Positions 1 to 7,020 of a stretch of DNA of 17,678 bases are shown here, one piece after another. The DNA is from Brevundimonas sp. UBA5713 (GTDB lineage: Bacteria; Pseudomonadota; Alphaproteobacteria; Caulobacterales; Caulobacteraceae). The DNA is taken from NCBI RefSeq assembly GCF_002419815.1, contig NZ_DIGV01000040.1, positions 1-17,678 of the forward strand. Direction: 5' to 3'. Position 1 is the stretch's first letter. Each line of letters starts with the position of its first letter. A program made the position numbers and the translations under genes. Below the pieces are notes generated by a model. That model was not told the DNA's origin and did not search any database. It was given only the letters and a program-made list of their open reading frames with translations.

Positions 1-820
1 CACCGCCGCCACGACGCACGCCAGAGGTGCCCACCTCGCCTGCGCCGCCGCCGCCGCCCGCGCCGATGCAGATGCCTTCGATCCAGCGCGCCCATTCCGG
101 AATGGTCAGCGTGCCACTGGTGGTTATGACCGAGACCTCGCGCCGTGTGGCCCCTTTGGGAAACCAAAGACGGCCATTGCTGCGATCCACGCGCAGTGCC
201 TCATGCCACTGGCTGCCATTGCCGCTGACCTTCAGACGCAGGTCGTCATCGCCGGTCAGGCCTAGCTCGGCGCGGCCCTGCCAGTTCGACTGGAACAGCA
301 TGGATGCCGTGTGGCCCGCCGCCTGTTTGTTGAAGGTGAAGCGCATGTCGCCATCACCGCCGTCACCGGTCGGAAGGGCGGCCCACAGAGCCTTGTTTAC
401 GCGCGCACTGAAGGGGTTGTTGGCATCCGGCGATGTGCCGATGCCAAGGCCGCTGACACTCAGCGCACCCAGCCAGTCCCCCAGCGCCGCCCATGCCGAT
501 CCGCTCCACACCACCGAGTGCTGCTCATCGACGATTACGGCCATCTGGCCCACGACGGGAGCCACCGCGCGCCAGCCGCCAATGTCCGCCACCACTAACT
601 GGCCAGCTACAAAACCAGACCAGCTCCCCGCAGGCGTAGCGGCGACGATGAACAACTGACCTTCTTCCGCCATGGCAGGCGGCGTGTTTAGGCTGCGACT
701 CTGGATGGCGGTCTGCACCAGGGCGTCCAGCCGCGTCAGCGCCTCATTGACGGTGACATGTTTCTGCAGCTGTCCGGCCCTGACATAGGGCAGGCCTAGC
801 CGCGCGCTTTGATCGCTCAT
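1..820 (-). CDS. DUF2793-type phage-like structural protein, 3' end outside window (partial)
   Basis: An open reading frame enters from the left edge on the minus strand; 273 codons are visible from ATG at 818-820, preceded by a GGAGA ribosome site. The N terminus (MSDQSARLGLPYVRAGQLQK, then VTVNEALTRLDALVQ) and the following EEGQLFIVAATPAGSW and GWRAVAPVVGQMAVIVDE segments match the DUF2793 family as I know it, which accompanies phage and gene-transfer-agent tail or fibre genes. The middle is beta-rich. Residues from about 255 become a glycine-rich tract (GAGGGGGAGEVG), as in glycine-rich tail fibre ends. The role is probably a surface or fibre component, by family only. No other phage gene is visible, so it may be the edge of a cluster to the left or a stray gene. 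The family call is good; the function is weakly known. Confidence 0.8.
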   Translation of the reverse strand, partial: MSDQSARLGLPYVRAGQLQKHVTVNEALTRLDALVQTAIQSRSLNTPPAMAEEGQLFIVAATPAGSWSGFVAGQLVVADIGGWRAVAPVVGQMAVIVDEQHSVVWSGSAWAALGDWLGALSVSGLGIGTSPDANNPFSARVNKALWAALPTGDGGDGDMRFTFNKQAAGHTASMLFQSNWQGRAELGLTGDDDLRLKVSGNGSQWHEALRVDRSNGRLWFPKGATRREVSVITTSGTLTIPEWARWIEGICIGAGGGGGAGEVGTSGVRRGGG

Positions 821-824
821 TGGC

Positions 825-847
825 GGTCTCCATTTGATGTGGAGACC
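825..847 (-). promoter_or_regulatory. Perfect 8-bp inverted repeat over the DUF2793 ribosome site
   Basis: GGTCTCCA (825-832), a 7-base spacer and TGGAGACC (840-847) form a perfect inverted repeat that ends 4 bases before the ATG of the minus-strand DUF2793 gene. In the mRNA the GGAGA ribosome site lies inside the 3' arm, so the hairpin could mask it. As DNA, the 23-bp dyad has the size of a dimeric repressor operator. The same half-site recurs in front of the MBL gene at 6876-6901. Function is inferred. Confidence 0.5.
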
Positions 848-1000
848 AGCATTGGCGCAGGTCGGATCACGGCGAGCCGTTTTGCCCGACGCCATCGCAA
901 TGCTTGGTTTTTAAAGGGATTGCGCCCGTCAGATAGGCCAGATCAGATTTTTAGAACGGCGCGGCTTGGGCCCCATCTCCGCTTGGGCTAAGTGCGAGCC

Positions 1001-1960
1001 ATGAGCTCAGCGGCCAAAATTCTGCACCGTCTCGTCGATGCCTGTGGCTTCTTGCTGGGGCTCAGCCCACTGGTGGTGGCGGCCAGTGCCCTGCTGCAAA
1101 TCAATCATCGTGTACCCGAACTGTTGCTACAGTTCTCAGCACCGTTGCTGGTGGCCACGGCCTTGGCCACCGCCCTGGCAGCCATCCTGCGTTTAAAGGC
1201 CACAATGGTTGCGGGTCTCATCAGCACAGTTCTGCTGGCCTTCGCCGTGGCTCCACAATGGTTTCCAGAGGGGCCAAAGCCTGCCGAAAATAGCCCCGAG
1301 CTTCGCGTTTACTGGTCCAATGTGTGGGCCCGAAACCATGATCTGGAGGCTATCTCTGCCTCCGTCAAAGCAGCCAGTCCCGACATTGTCCTGATGGCCG
1401 AGGTGTCTCCGGCTGTGAACGACAACCTCGACACGATCCTGCCGGAACACCTGTACCGGGTGGTATCCGTGGTGGGTAATCGCAATGTCGCGCCGGCTCG
1501 CGTGCTGATTGCCAGCCGCTGGCCAATCCGGCCGCATGAAGAAAATACGCAAGACCGGCTGACCGCAATCAGTGCCTTGGCCCAGACCCCCTTGGGAGAG
1601 GTGGGCCTTATGTCGGCCCACCTGACACGGCCATGGCCCTATCGCACCCACGGGGCGCAGATGACGCAGGCCCGCGATATGGCTCGTTTAAGACCACTGC
1701 TCGGACAGCGAGCCATCATCGCCGGTGACTTTAACTCGGTGTCCAACAGCTATCTGGGGCGTTACGTCGCCAAAGACATGGGCGTTAGGCCCGCTCCGGC
1801 CTTTCCCGGAACGTGGCCGTCAAACGTGCCCTCACCGCTGGGCATCACCATTGATCAGGTCTGGCATTCGCCCGAACTGGCCGTGAAATCGCGTGAACTG
1901 GGTAAGGCCAATGGATCAGACCACCGTCCGGTGATCGTGCGCTTTACGGCTGCCCGATAA
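1001..1960 (+). CDS. Endonuclease/exonuclease/phosphatase (EEP) family membrane protein
   Basis: A 319-residue protein from ATG at 1001; an in-frame GTG at 992 is a possible alternative, and neither has a strong ribosome site. Three hydrophobic segments fill the N-terminal third (about residues 10-30, 43-62 and 67-84), followed by a soluble EEP domain. EEP signature residues are visible: MAEVSP (Glu134), LMSAHL, AGDFNS (Asp243, Asn245), IDQVW and GSDHRP (Asp307, His308). These are the metal and phosphate-binding residues of the DNase I / ExoIII / sphingomyelinase superfamily. The catalytic domain probably sits on the membrane, likely facing the periplasm. The substrate cannot be told from sequence: it could be nucleic acid, phospholipid or phosphoinositide-like. 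The 3' end overlaps the converging cca gene by 17 bases. Confidence 0.88.
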   Translation: MSSAAKILHRLVDACGFLLGLSPLVVAASALLQINHRVPELLLQFSAPLLVATALATALAAILRLKATMVAGLISTVLLAFAVAPQWFPEGPKPAENSPELRVYWSNVWARNHDLEAISASVKAASPDIVLMAEVSPAVNDNLDTILPEHLYRVVSVVGNRNVAPARVLIASRWPIRPHEENTQDRLTAISALAQTPLGEVGLMSAHLTRPWPYRTHGAQMTQARDMARLRPLLGQRAIIAGDFNSVSNSYLGRYVAKDMGVRPAPAFPGTWPSNVPSPLGITIDQVWHSPELAVKSRELGKANGSDHRPVIVRFTAAR

Positions 1961-3155
1961 CGGCGCGGATCGCTTTATCCAGACGTTCGTCATGGCCATG
2001 GTCGGGAAAGTCCTCGGCCATCCATGAAGCCTGAAACGCCTTCAGGATCAAACCCGTCTGTGGTCCGGGGCGGATATTGCGCTTGGCCAGATCGCGCCCC
2101 GATACCGGCAGGGCGGGCGGCGTCCAATGCTGCGCCATCTGGACCAGCCCTGACATGCGCGAGGCATCCGCCCCCGCCGCCTGCGCCCGCAGCGCACGAT
2201 CAGTAAAGGTCTGCACGCCCAGTTCCCAGATCAGGCCGCGCGCCTCGACATCTTTGATCGTCGGCTCCAGTGGCACAGCGGCGGCCACCAGACGGTCACG
2301 CTGGGCATTGGATAGACGCAGGCGTTTGGCCACCTCGCCTACCACCACGCCATCCAGAGGCAGCAGAGACGACAGCCGCATCAAGGCGTCGGGCGTCAGA
2401 GCCACCATGGCATCGAACAATGCCAAATCGGCCTCGGGCACCAAGACCTTCAGCACGCCCGCCTGCGCCATGGCATGAACCGAGGCGCGCGGGTCCTTGG
2501 CCGCCAGCAGTTTCAGCAGTTCCTTGGACACCCGCTCGGCAGACAGGGTAGCCACGCCCTCGGCCAGCTTGGCGCAGGCCGCACTGCCCTCGGCATCCGG
2601 CTCGCCGCGCCCGTACCACGCCTGAAAGCGATAGAAACGCAGGATGCGCAGATAGTCTTCGCGGATGCGCTGTTCCGGCTCGCCGACAAAAACGATACGT
2701 CCGGCCAAAGCGTCTTCGACGCCCCGCCCTGTGGGATCGTGGATGGTGCCATCGCCGCTGGCATAGAGCGCATTCAGGCAAAAGTCGCGGCGCGCGGCGT
2801 CCTCGGCCCAGTCGGTGGTAAAGGCCACCACGGCATGGCGACCGTCCGTTTCAACATCCCGTCGCAAGGTGGTGATTTCAAACGGTTGTTTGCCGACAAT
2901 GGCCGTGACCGTGCCGTGCTCGATACCCGTCGGCACACTGCGGATGCCGGCAACCTTTAGCGCCTTCACAACGCGCTGCGGCGTTAGCTGGGTGGCGATG
3001 TCGATATCATCGACGGGCGCGTTCAGCAGGGCGTTTCGCACACAGCCGCCTACAAAGCGCGCACAGTCATGCCCGCCCTCGGCCTCCAGTGCGGCTAGCA
3101 CCGACTTTGATCGTTCAGAGACCAGCCACGGCTGGTCCGCAAGGTTGGGCGTCAC
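1944..3155 (-). CDS. cca: CCA-adding tRNA nucleotidyltransferase (poly(A) polymerase-like)
   Basis: A 403-residue class II tRNA nucleotidyltransferase that builds or repairs the 3'-CCA end of tRNAs in the cytoplasm. The head domain carries FVGGCVRN (residues 34-41), the metal-binding Asp pair in DDIDIATQLTP (Asp50, Asp52), TLRRDVETDGRH, and the ARRDFCLNALY motif (121-131) for nucleotide selection. EQRIREDYLRILRFYRF (about 161-177) is the RNA- and nucleotide-binding motif that follows. The rest is the helical body and tail. The start is GTG at 3153-3155, overlapping the Nudix stop as GTGA, so translation is probably coupled; AAGG lies just upstream. It is the last gene of a four-gene operon. 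The encoded tRNA-His of this window already carries CCA, so for such tRNAs the enzyme acts in repair. Confidence 0.95.
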   Translation of the reverse strand: MTPNLADQPWLVSERSKSVLAALEAEGGHDCARFVGGCVRNALLNAPVDDIDIATQLTPQRVVKALKVAGIRSVPTGIEHGTVTAIVGKQPFEITTLRRDVETDGRHAVVAFTTDWAEDAARRDFCLNALYASGDGTIHDPTGRGVEDALAGRIVFVGEPEQRIREDYLRILRFYRFQAWYGRGEPDAEGSAACAKLAEGVATLSAERVSKELLKLLAAKDPRASVHAMAQAGVLKVLVPEADLALFDAMVALTPDALMRLSSLLPLDGVVVGEVAKRLRLSNAQRDRLVAAAVPLEPTIKDVEARGLIWELGVQTFTDRALRAQAAGADASRMSGLVQMAQHWTPPALPVSGRDLAKRNIRPGPQTGLILKAFQASWMAEDFPDHGHDERLDKAIRAVIGQP

Positions 3156-3784
3156 GCCACCTTATCCTCATACAGTCGCGCGCAAAGCTGGCGGACGATA
3201 CCCGCCGTTACACCCCAGATATAACGCTCGCGATAAGGCATGGCCCAGAACCAGCGCCGCGGCTCGCCCTCGCGGTCATAGTATTCCTGACGGTGATTGA
3301 CCGGATTCATCAGGAAGCTCCACGGGGCTTCAAAAATCTCGGCCACCTCGGCGGGCGACGGCGTCAACGTCGGCTCGCCTTTCAGCCAGCCGACCACCGG
3401 CGTCACCAAAAATCCTGTGCCCGTCTCATAGGCATCACCGACGCCCAGCACCTCGACCAGTGATGGATCAAGGCCGATTTCTTCGTTGGCCTCGCGCAGG
3501 GCGGCATCCACCGCCGTCTCGCCCGGATCCAGCCGTCCGCCCGGAAAGGCGATCTGTCCGGTGTGGCTGGCCAGACTGTCCGACCGGCGCGTCATCAGCA
3601 CGCTCGGCCCTTCGGGGCGGTCCATCAAGGCGACCAGAACCGCCGCTGGTCTCAAGCGACGCTGCGGGCGCTCGGTGCCATCATTCAAATCAAAGTCGGA
3701 ATGCACAGCAACCTGATCGGCTCGCCAGTCGCCCGGCGCGATCAACCGGCCCGTCAGGCGGTTGCGCAGATCATCCCCTATCAT
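3152..3784 (-). CDS. Nudix hydrolase, coenzyme A pyrophosphatase type
   Basis: A 210-residue Nudix protein. The box GGRLDPGE...REANEEIGL (residues 82-105) fits GX5EX7REUXEEXGU with Glu89, Arg97, Glu98, Glu101 and Glu102; an Ala stands at the first U position. Directly before it, LASHTGQIAFPGG is the extra signature of the CoA-pyrophosphatase branch (NudL/YeaB type), which splits CoA and oxidised CoA into phosphopantetheine and 3',5'-ADP. ATG at 3782-3784 has a good AAGGGAG ribosome site and overlaps the DUF1285 stop by four bases (ATGA). The 3' end overlaps cca in the same way. It probably controls CoA levels or cleans up damaged CoA. The subfamily is clear; the exact in vivo substrate is inferred. 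Confidence 0.93.
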   Translation of the reverse strand: MIGDDLRNRLTGRLIAPGDWRADQVAVHSDFDLNDGTERPQRRLRPAAVLVALMDRPEGPSVLMTRRSDSLASHTGQIAFPGGRLDPGETAVDAALREANEEIGLDPSLVEVLGVGDAYETGTGFLVTPVVGWLKGEPTLTPSPAEVAEIFEAPWSFLMNPVNHRQEYYDREGEPRRWFWAMPYRERYIWGVTAGIVRQLCARLYEDKVA

Positions 3785-4347
3785 ACACCGGCTCCCTTGG
3801 GGCCTAGCGCAAACACCTGCCCGCCCGAACGCAGGCTCAGCGTGTCGTCGATCACTTCGGCCCGCTCAACCAGATCATAGAAGATGGCCCGCTCAATACG
3901 CGCCCACAGATCGCCGCGCACATGGATGCGGGGCGAAGGCTCCTGCGTGGCCGGATCAGTGTCGACGACCAGCGCATGCTCGCCTCCGGCCAAGGCCTCG
4001 TCGCCCTGATCCGTGGTGAAGACCAGTCCGTCGTCTGTGGCCCGCACAGCAATGGCGCGGAACGGCAGGTCCTCGACCTTGATCTTCAGCTTCTCCACCG
4101 GCGTAACCAGATGGTAGCCGTCGGGGTCCTTGCGCAGGATGGTCGAAAACAGGCGCACCATCTCGGGCCGACCGATAGGCGAGCCTTCATGCATCCACAC
4201 GCCGTCGGCGCGGATCAGGATGTCGATGTCGCCGCAATGTTCGGGATGCCACAGATGCACTGGGGGCAGCCCACGACCGGGGGCCTGTTTGGCCGCCTGT
4301 GCCACTTGATCCAGTCCGTGGGTGGGTTTGTCGCGCGACGTGTCCAT
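3781..4347 (-). CDS. DUF1285 domain protein
   Basis: A 188-residue protein from ATG at 4345-4347 (MDTSRDKPTH). An in-frame ATG at 4377 and a TTG at 4389 with AAGG close upstream are possible earlier starts, so the N terminus is uncertain. The body matches DUF1285 as I know it: RGLPPVHLWHPEHCGDIDI, then WMHEGSPIGRPEMVRLFSTIL, DGYHLVTPVEKLKI and a C-terminal DLWARIERAIFYDLVE. No enzyme motif, signal peptide or membrane segment is seen, and it is probably cytoplasmic. Its function is unknown to me. Genes of this family commonly sit before the CoA-Nudix and CCA-enzyme genes in alphaproteobacteria, as here, and the overlapping stop and start tie its expression to theirs. Confidence 0.88.
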   Translation of the reverse strand: MDTSRDKPTHGLDQVAQAAKQAPGRGLPPVHLWHPEHCGDIDILIRADGVWMHEGSPIGRPEMVRLFSTILRKDPDGYHLVTPVEKLKIKVEDLPFRAIAVRATDDGLVFTTDQGDEALAGGEHALVVDTDPATQEPSPRIHVRGDLWARIERAIFYDLVERAEVIDDTLSLRSGGQVFALGPKGAGV

Positions 4348-4395
4348 CACAGGAATATGGGACGCATTGCCGCGCATTTGAAGCCGCAAACGGCC

Positions 4396-4920
4396 TTAGG
4401 CGACAGGAACCACCGCGCCTTCGGGCGAAACCCCGGTGAACGGCAGCCACATCACGCGGCGCGGATTGACCGGCCCCGGAAAGACGGACTTGGGCGCAGG
4501 CTGGAAACCGAAGCGCTCGAAATAGGGGGGATCGCCAATCAGCAGGATACCGTCCAGCCCCTGCGCCCTCGCCTCTTCGATGCAGCGGCGCACCAGATGG
4601 CCGCCCAGCCCTGCCGAGCGATTGGTCTTGGCCACTGCAATCGGGCCCAGAAACGCGCCCTTGGCCTGACCGGACATCACCGACCACAGGCGTACCGATC
4701 CCAGCAGCATGTCGTCTTCGTAAACCGTAAACCCTGCCGTCAGTCGCGACTGCTCGCGGATTCGCTCTGCGGTCTTGGCGAACCGGCCCGGCCCAAAGGC
4801 CGCCATGACCAAAGCGTCCACCGCACCTTTGTCCTCATCCTGCTCGCGCAGAATGGCTACCGACACCGGGTCAGGGTCGGGATCGGGCGTATCGGGTACT
4901 GGGGCGGCCACGGGTTTCAT
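4396..4920 (-). CDS. GNAT family N-acetyltransferase
   Basis: A 174-residue protein from ATG at 4918-4920. An in-frame TTG at 4974 would add 18 residues, but that codon lies at the foot of the terminator hairpin of the crotonase gene, so the ATG is preferred. After a Pro/Asp-rich N terminus (PVPDTPDPDPDPVS) comes a GNAT fold: VYEDDMLLGSVRLWSV, GAFLGPIAV, the acetyl-CoA pyrophosphate loop NRSAGLGGHLVRR (residues 100-112; pattern R-x-x-G-x-G) and GDPPYFERFGF near the end. The GDPPYFERFGF ending is typical of the YhbS-like branch. The acceptor substrate is unknown. It is the first gene of the operon that leads into DUF1285, Nudix and cca; 48 bases separate it from the chosen DUF1285 start. Confidence 0.87.
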   Translation of the reverse strand: MKPVAAPVPDTPDPDPDPVSVAILREQDEDKGAVDALVMAAFGPGRFAKTAERIREQSRLTAGFTVYEDDMLLGSVRLWSVMSGQAKGAFLGPIAVAKTNRSAGLGGHLVRRCIEEARAQGLDGILLIGDPPYFERFGFQPAPKSVFPGPVNPRRVMWLPFTGVSPEGAVVPVA

Positions 4921-4973
4921 TTGCGGCGCACTAGGGCCAAGCGACACTCGAATCAATCTCGATTTTCGTGACA

Positions 4974-4999
4974 AAGGCCACGGAATGCTCCGTGGCCTT
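4974..4999 (-). terminator. Hairpin terminator after the crotonase gene
   Basis: AAGGCCACGGA pairs perfectly (11 bp, 4-base loop) with TCCGTGGCCTT. Read on minus it lies about 40 bases after the crotonase stop, and its last Ts run into a short TTTG. It closes the MBL-crotonase operon. The foot of the stem coincides with a possible TTG start of the acetyltransferase. Confidence 0.75.
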
Positions 5000-5038
5000 C
5001 GCTAGCTGTGGGAAATGTCACGCTTTTGGCGTTTCGCC

Positions 5039-5800
5039 TCAGAATTTGGGCGCACGCTTCTCCATAAAGGCGGTGAAGGCTTCCATGGCCTCGGGGCTGC
5101 GCATTTGGCTGCCGAAGACTTCGCCTTCTCGCTTCATCAGCTCCCACAGCTGGGCGCTGTCGCGCATCAGGGCCTTGGTCCGGCGCAGAGAGTTCGGCGC
5201 GCGAGTCGCCAGACGGCGGGCAATGTCCCACGCCACTTCGTCCACCACGATGGACGGCACGGCGCGGTTCACCAGACCCCATTCCTGTGCCGTTCCGCCA
5301 TCGATCGGCTCGCCCAGCGCAAACATTTCAAAGGCGCGCGGATAGCCGATGATGCCCGGCAGCAGCAGGGTCGATGCAGCTTCGGGGGCCAGCGCCAGAT
5401 TGATGAACGGGGCCGAAAGCAGGGCGTCCTTGGCCGCCACCACCATGTCACAGTGCAGCAGCATGGTCAGACCCACACCGACCGCACGACCGCGCACAGC
5501 GGCCACCATCGGCTTGTCCATATCGGCCAGTGCCTTCAGGAACTGGAACACATCGCTACCGACCAGCTTGCCCTCGCCCTGCGAGATGCTGATGAAGTCG
5601 GCAATGTCGTTGCCCGACGAGAAATCCTTGCCCTCGGCGGTGATCAAAACCACGCGCACCTTGTCGTCGTCGCGCGCGTTCAGAATGGCCTTGGTCAGTT
5701 CCAGATACATGGTCTGGGTGATGGCATTCTTCTTGTCGGCGCGGTTCAACGCCACGTTCAGTACACCGTCTTCAAATACGGTCTTGATCAGATCAGTCAC
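5039..5800 (-). CDS. Enoyl-CoA hydratase/isomerase family protein (crotonase fold)
   Basis: A 253-residue crotonase. The start is GTG at 5798-5800, chosen because GGAGG lies 7 bases upstream and because it overlaps the MBL stop as GTGA. The first oxyanion-hole segment is GKDFSSGNDIADF (about 57-69); the SSGND form is usual in delta3-delta2 enoyl-CoA isomerases rather than classical hydratases. The second is GRAVGVGLTMLLHCD (104-118). The position of the first hydratase glutamate is not acidic, while Glu140 in LALAPEAAST matches the isomerase-type glutamate. It should act on a CoA thioester of a fatty or branched acid in the cytoplasm. Whether it is an isomerase or a hydratase is not settled. 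It is second in the operon with the MBL hydrolase and ends at a hairpin terminator. Confidence 0.92.
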   Translation of the reverse strand: MTDLIKTVFEDGVLNVALNRADKKNAITQTMYLELTKAILNARDDDKVRVVLITAEGKDFSSGNDIADFISISQGEGKLVGSDVFQFLKALADMDKPMVAAVRGRAVGVGLTMLLHCDMVVAAKDALLSAPFINLALAPEAASTLLLPGIIGYPRAFEMFALGEPIDGGTAQEWGLVNRAVPSIVVDEVAWDIARRLATRAPNSLRRTKALMRDSAQLWELMKREGEVFGSQMRSPEAMEAFTAFMEKRAPKF

Positions 5801-6870
5801 TGGACGTCCTCCACAACGGTCCACCATTCCACGCCATCAGCATCACGGTCTCGCCGTGCGCGCCCCCGACGTTCCAGATAATTCAGATGAGCCAGCGATT
5901 CAGCTGTGGCCATCCCCAACAGGTCGGGCCCAATCTGCCGTGCAAACAGGGCTCCGAAAACATCAATCGCGCGGCAGGGTTGTCGCAGGCTGCGTTCCAA
6001 CCGCTTTAGCCCCACCTCATGACCACGGATCAGGGCTTCCAGTCGCTCGATCACACCATAGAACGGCTCACCGTGCGACGGCAGGACCAACAGTTTCGGG
6101 TCCAGCCGCGCCTTCAGATCCTCGAGTGACTCCAGCCAGTCCCCCAGCGGGTCTTCCATCGGCTCCATCGACCAGACGCCGATATTGGACGAAATCCGCG
6201 GCAAAATCTGATCGCCCGACAGGAAGACATTGTCGTCCTTGCGCCGCAGGCAAACATGCTCGGGGCTGTGGCCGGAGCCCACGATGACAGTCCATTCGCG
6301 CCCGCCAATATCCAAGACGTCGCCCTCGGACAGTCGGCTGTACTGGCGCGGAATGGGGGCTATCTGTTTCGCAAAGCCGCCAAAGCGGGATTTCCAGCGC
6401 TCGATGTCGGCATCGGCCCAGCCCTGACGACGATAATGGGCTTCGGCTTCCGCATAGGGCCCCATGGCGTCATCGGCCACCATCATGCGCGCGCTGGTAT
6501 ATTCCAGCTGCGACATCATCAGCGGGGCACCAAATCTCTGGCACATCCAACCGGCCGCGCCCAGATGGTCAGGATGCAGGTGGGTCACAACCACCGCAGT
6601 GACCGGCCGTCCCCCCAGCGCGCCCTCGAACAACTGCTCCCACGCGGCATGTGTCGTATCGACATTCAGTCCGCAGTCGACGATCACCCAGCCCTCACCA
6701 TCGGCGACCGCATAGACATTGATGTGGTCCAGCGCCATCGGCAGGCTGTGGCGTATCCAGAGCACGCCCTCGGCCACTTCCACCGCCTGTCCTGCCAAGG
6801 GCAAGGCTGGCTGCGGATAGGTCAGGCCCCGCTCTGTGCGGGCCAGCGATGTATTCCCGCCATCGGCCAA
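5797..6870 (-). CDS. MBL-fold metallo-hydrolase
   Basis: A 357-residue metallo-beta-lactamase-fold hydrolase. The metal-binding motif HLHPDHLG is at residues 97-104; further ligands are seen in GSGHSPEHVC, FLSGDQILP and LPSHGEPFYG, so both metal sites look complete. A C-terminal helical region of about 90 residues follows. The start is TTG at 6868-6870: GGAGA lies 6 bases upstream, and the text from there (LTYPQPALPLAGQ) is the usual family N terminus, while no ATG is in frame nearby. The substrate is unknown; pairing with a crotonase suggests a thioester or lactone hydrolase in acyl-CoA metabolism, which is inference. An inverted repeat covers its ribosome site and may control it. Confidence 0.9.
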   Translation of the reverse strand: MADGGNTSLARTERGLTYPQPALPLAGQAVEVAEGVLWIRHSLPMALDHINVYAVADGEGWVIVDCGLNVDTTHAAWEQLFEGALGGRPVTAVVVTHLHPDHLGAAGWMCQRFGAPLMMSQLEYTSARMMVADDAMGPYAEAEAHYRRQGWADADIERWKSRFGGFAKQIAPIPRQYSRLSEGDVLDIGGREWTVIVGSGHSPEHVCLRRKDDNVFLSGDQILPRISSNIGVWSMEPMEDPLGDWLESLEDLKARLDPKLLVLPSHGEPFYGVIERLEALIRGHEVGLKRLERSLRQPCRAIDVFGALFARQIGPDLLGMATAESLAHLNYLERRGRARRDRDADGVEWWTVVEDVQ

Positions 6871-6875
6871 GGTGC

Positions 6876-6901
6876 GTCTCCAAACAAAACTGAGTGGAGA
6901 C
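6876..6901 (-). promoter_or_regulatory. Inverted repeat over the MBL gene ribosome site
   Basis: GTCTCCA (6876-6882) and TGGAGAC (6895-6901) form a perfect 7-bp inverted repeat with a 12-base spacer. In minus-strand mRNA the downstream copy of TGGAGAC contains the GGAGA ribosome site and ends 5 bases before the TTG start. A third copy, TGGAGACC, lies at 6942-6949. The same half-sites flank the DUF2793 start at 825-847. It may be an operator or a ribosome-site-masking hairpin; neither is proven. Confidence 0.45.
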
Positions 6902-6953
6902 TTGTCAGAATTCCGCCCTATCGTCCACCCATCCTAGGGATTGGAGACCGTCA

Positions 6954-6987
6954 AGCCTTGACCAGATGCCGATGTAACGCCAAGGCT
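6954..6987 (+). promoter_or_regulatory. Inverted repeat upstream of the Cys-repeat gene
   Basis: AGCCTTG (6954-6960) and CAAGGCT (6981-6987) are perfect 7-base complements around a 20-base spacer, 33 bases before the GTG start at 7021. A TTGACC at 6958-6963 overlaps the left arm and could be a -35 element, but no convincing -10 follows. It could be an operator dyad or a leader hairpin. Confidence 0.3.
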
Positions 6988-7020
6988 GCGTCCGAAAGTT
7001 TGAGGCGAGGAGCTTTAGCC

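Noticed and set aside
27..659. Open frame on plus across the DUF2793 gene
   Set aside because: It is Pro/Ser/Arg-rich without family resemblance, and the minus frame encodes a recognisable protein with a ribosome site.
809..991. Possible 60-residue plus-strand gene between DUF2793 and the EEP gene
   Set aside because: It starts inside the DUF2793 start region, has no ribosome site and shows no recognisable sequence.
4921..4974. TTG start at 4974 for the acetyltransferase
   Set aside because: The codon lies at the base of the crotonase terminator and adds residues with no family match; ATG at 4920 is preferred.
6256..7020. Long in-frame upstream extension of the Cys-repeat gene
   Set aside because: It is the antisense of the MBL gene; the signal peptide and ribosome site place the start at GTG 7021.
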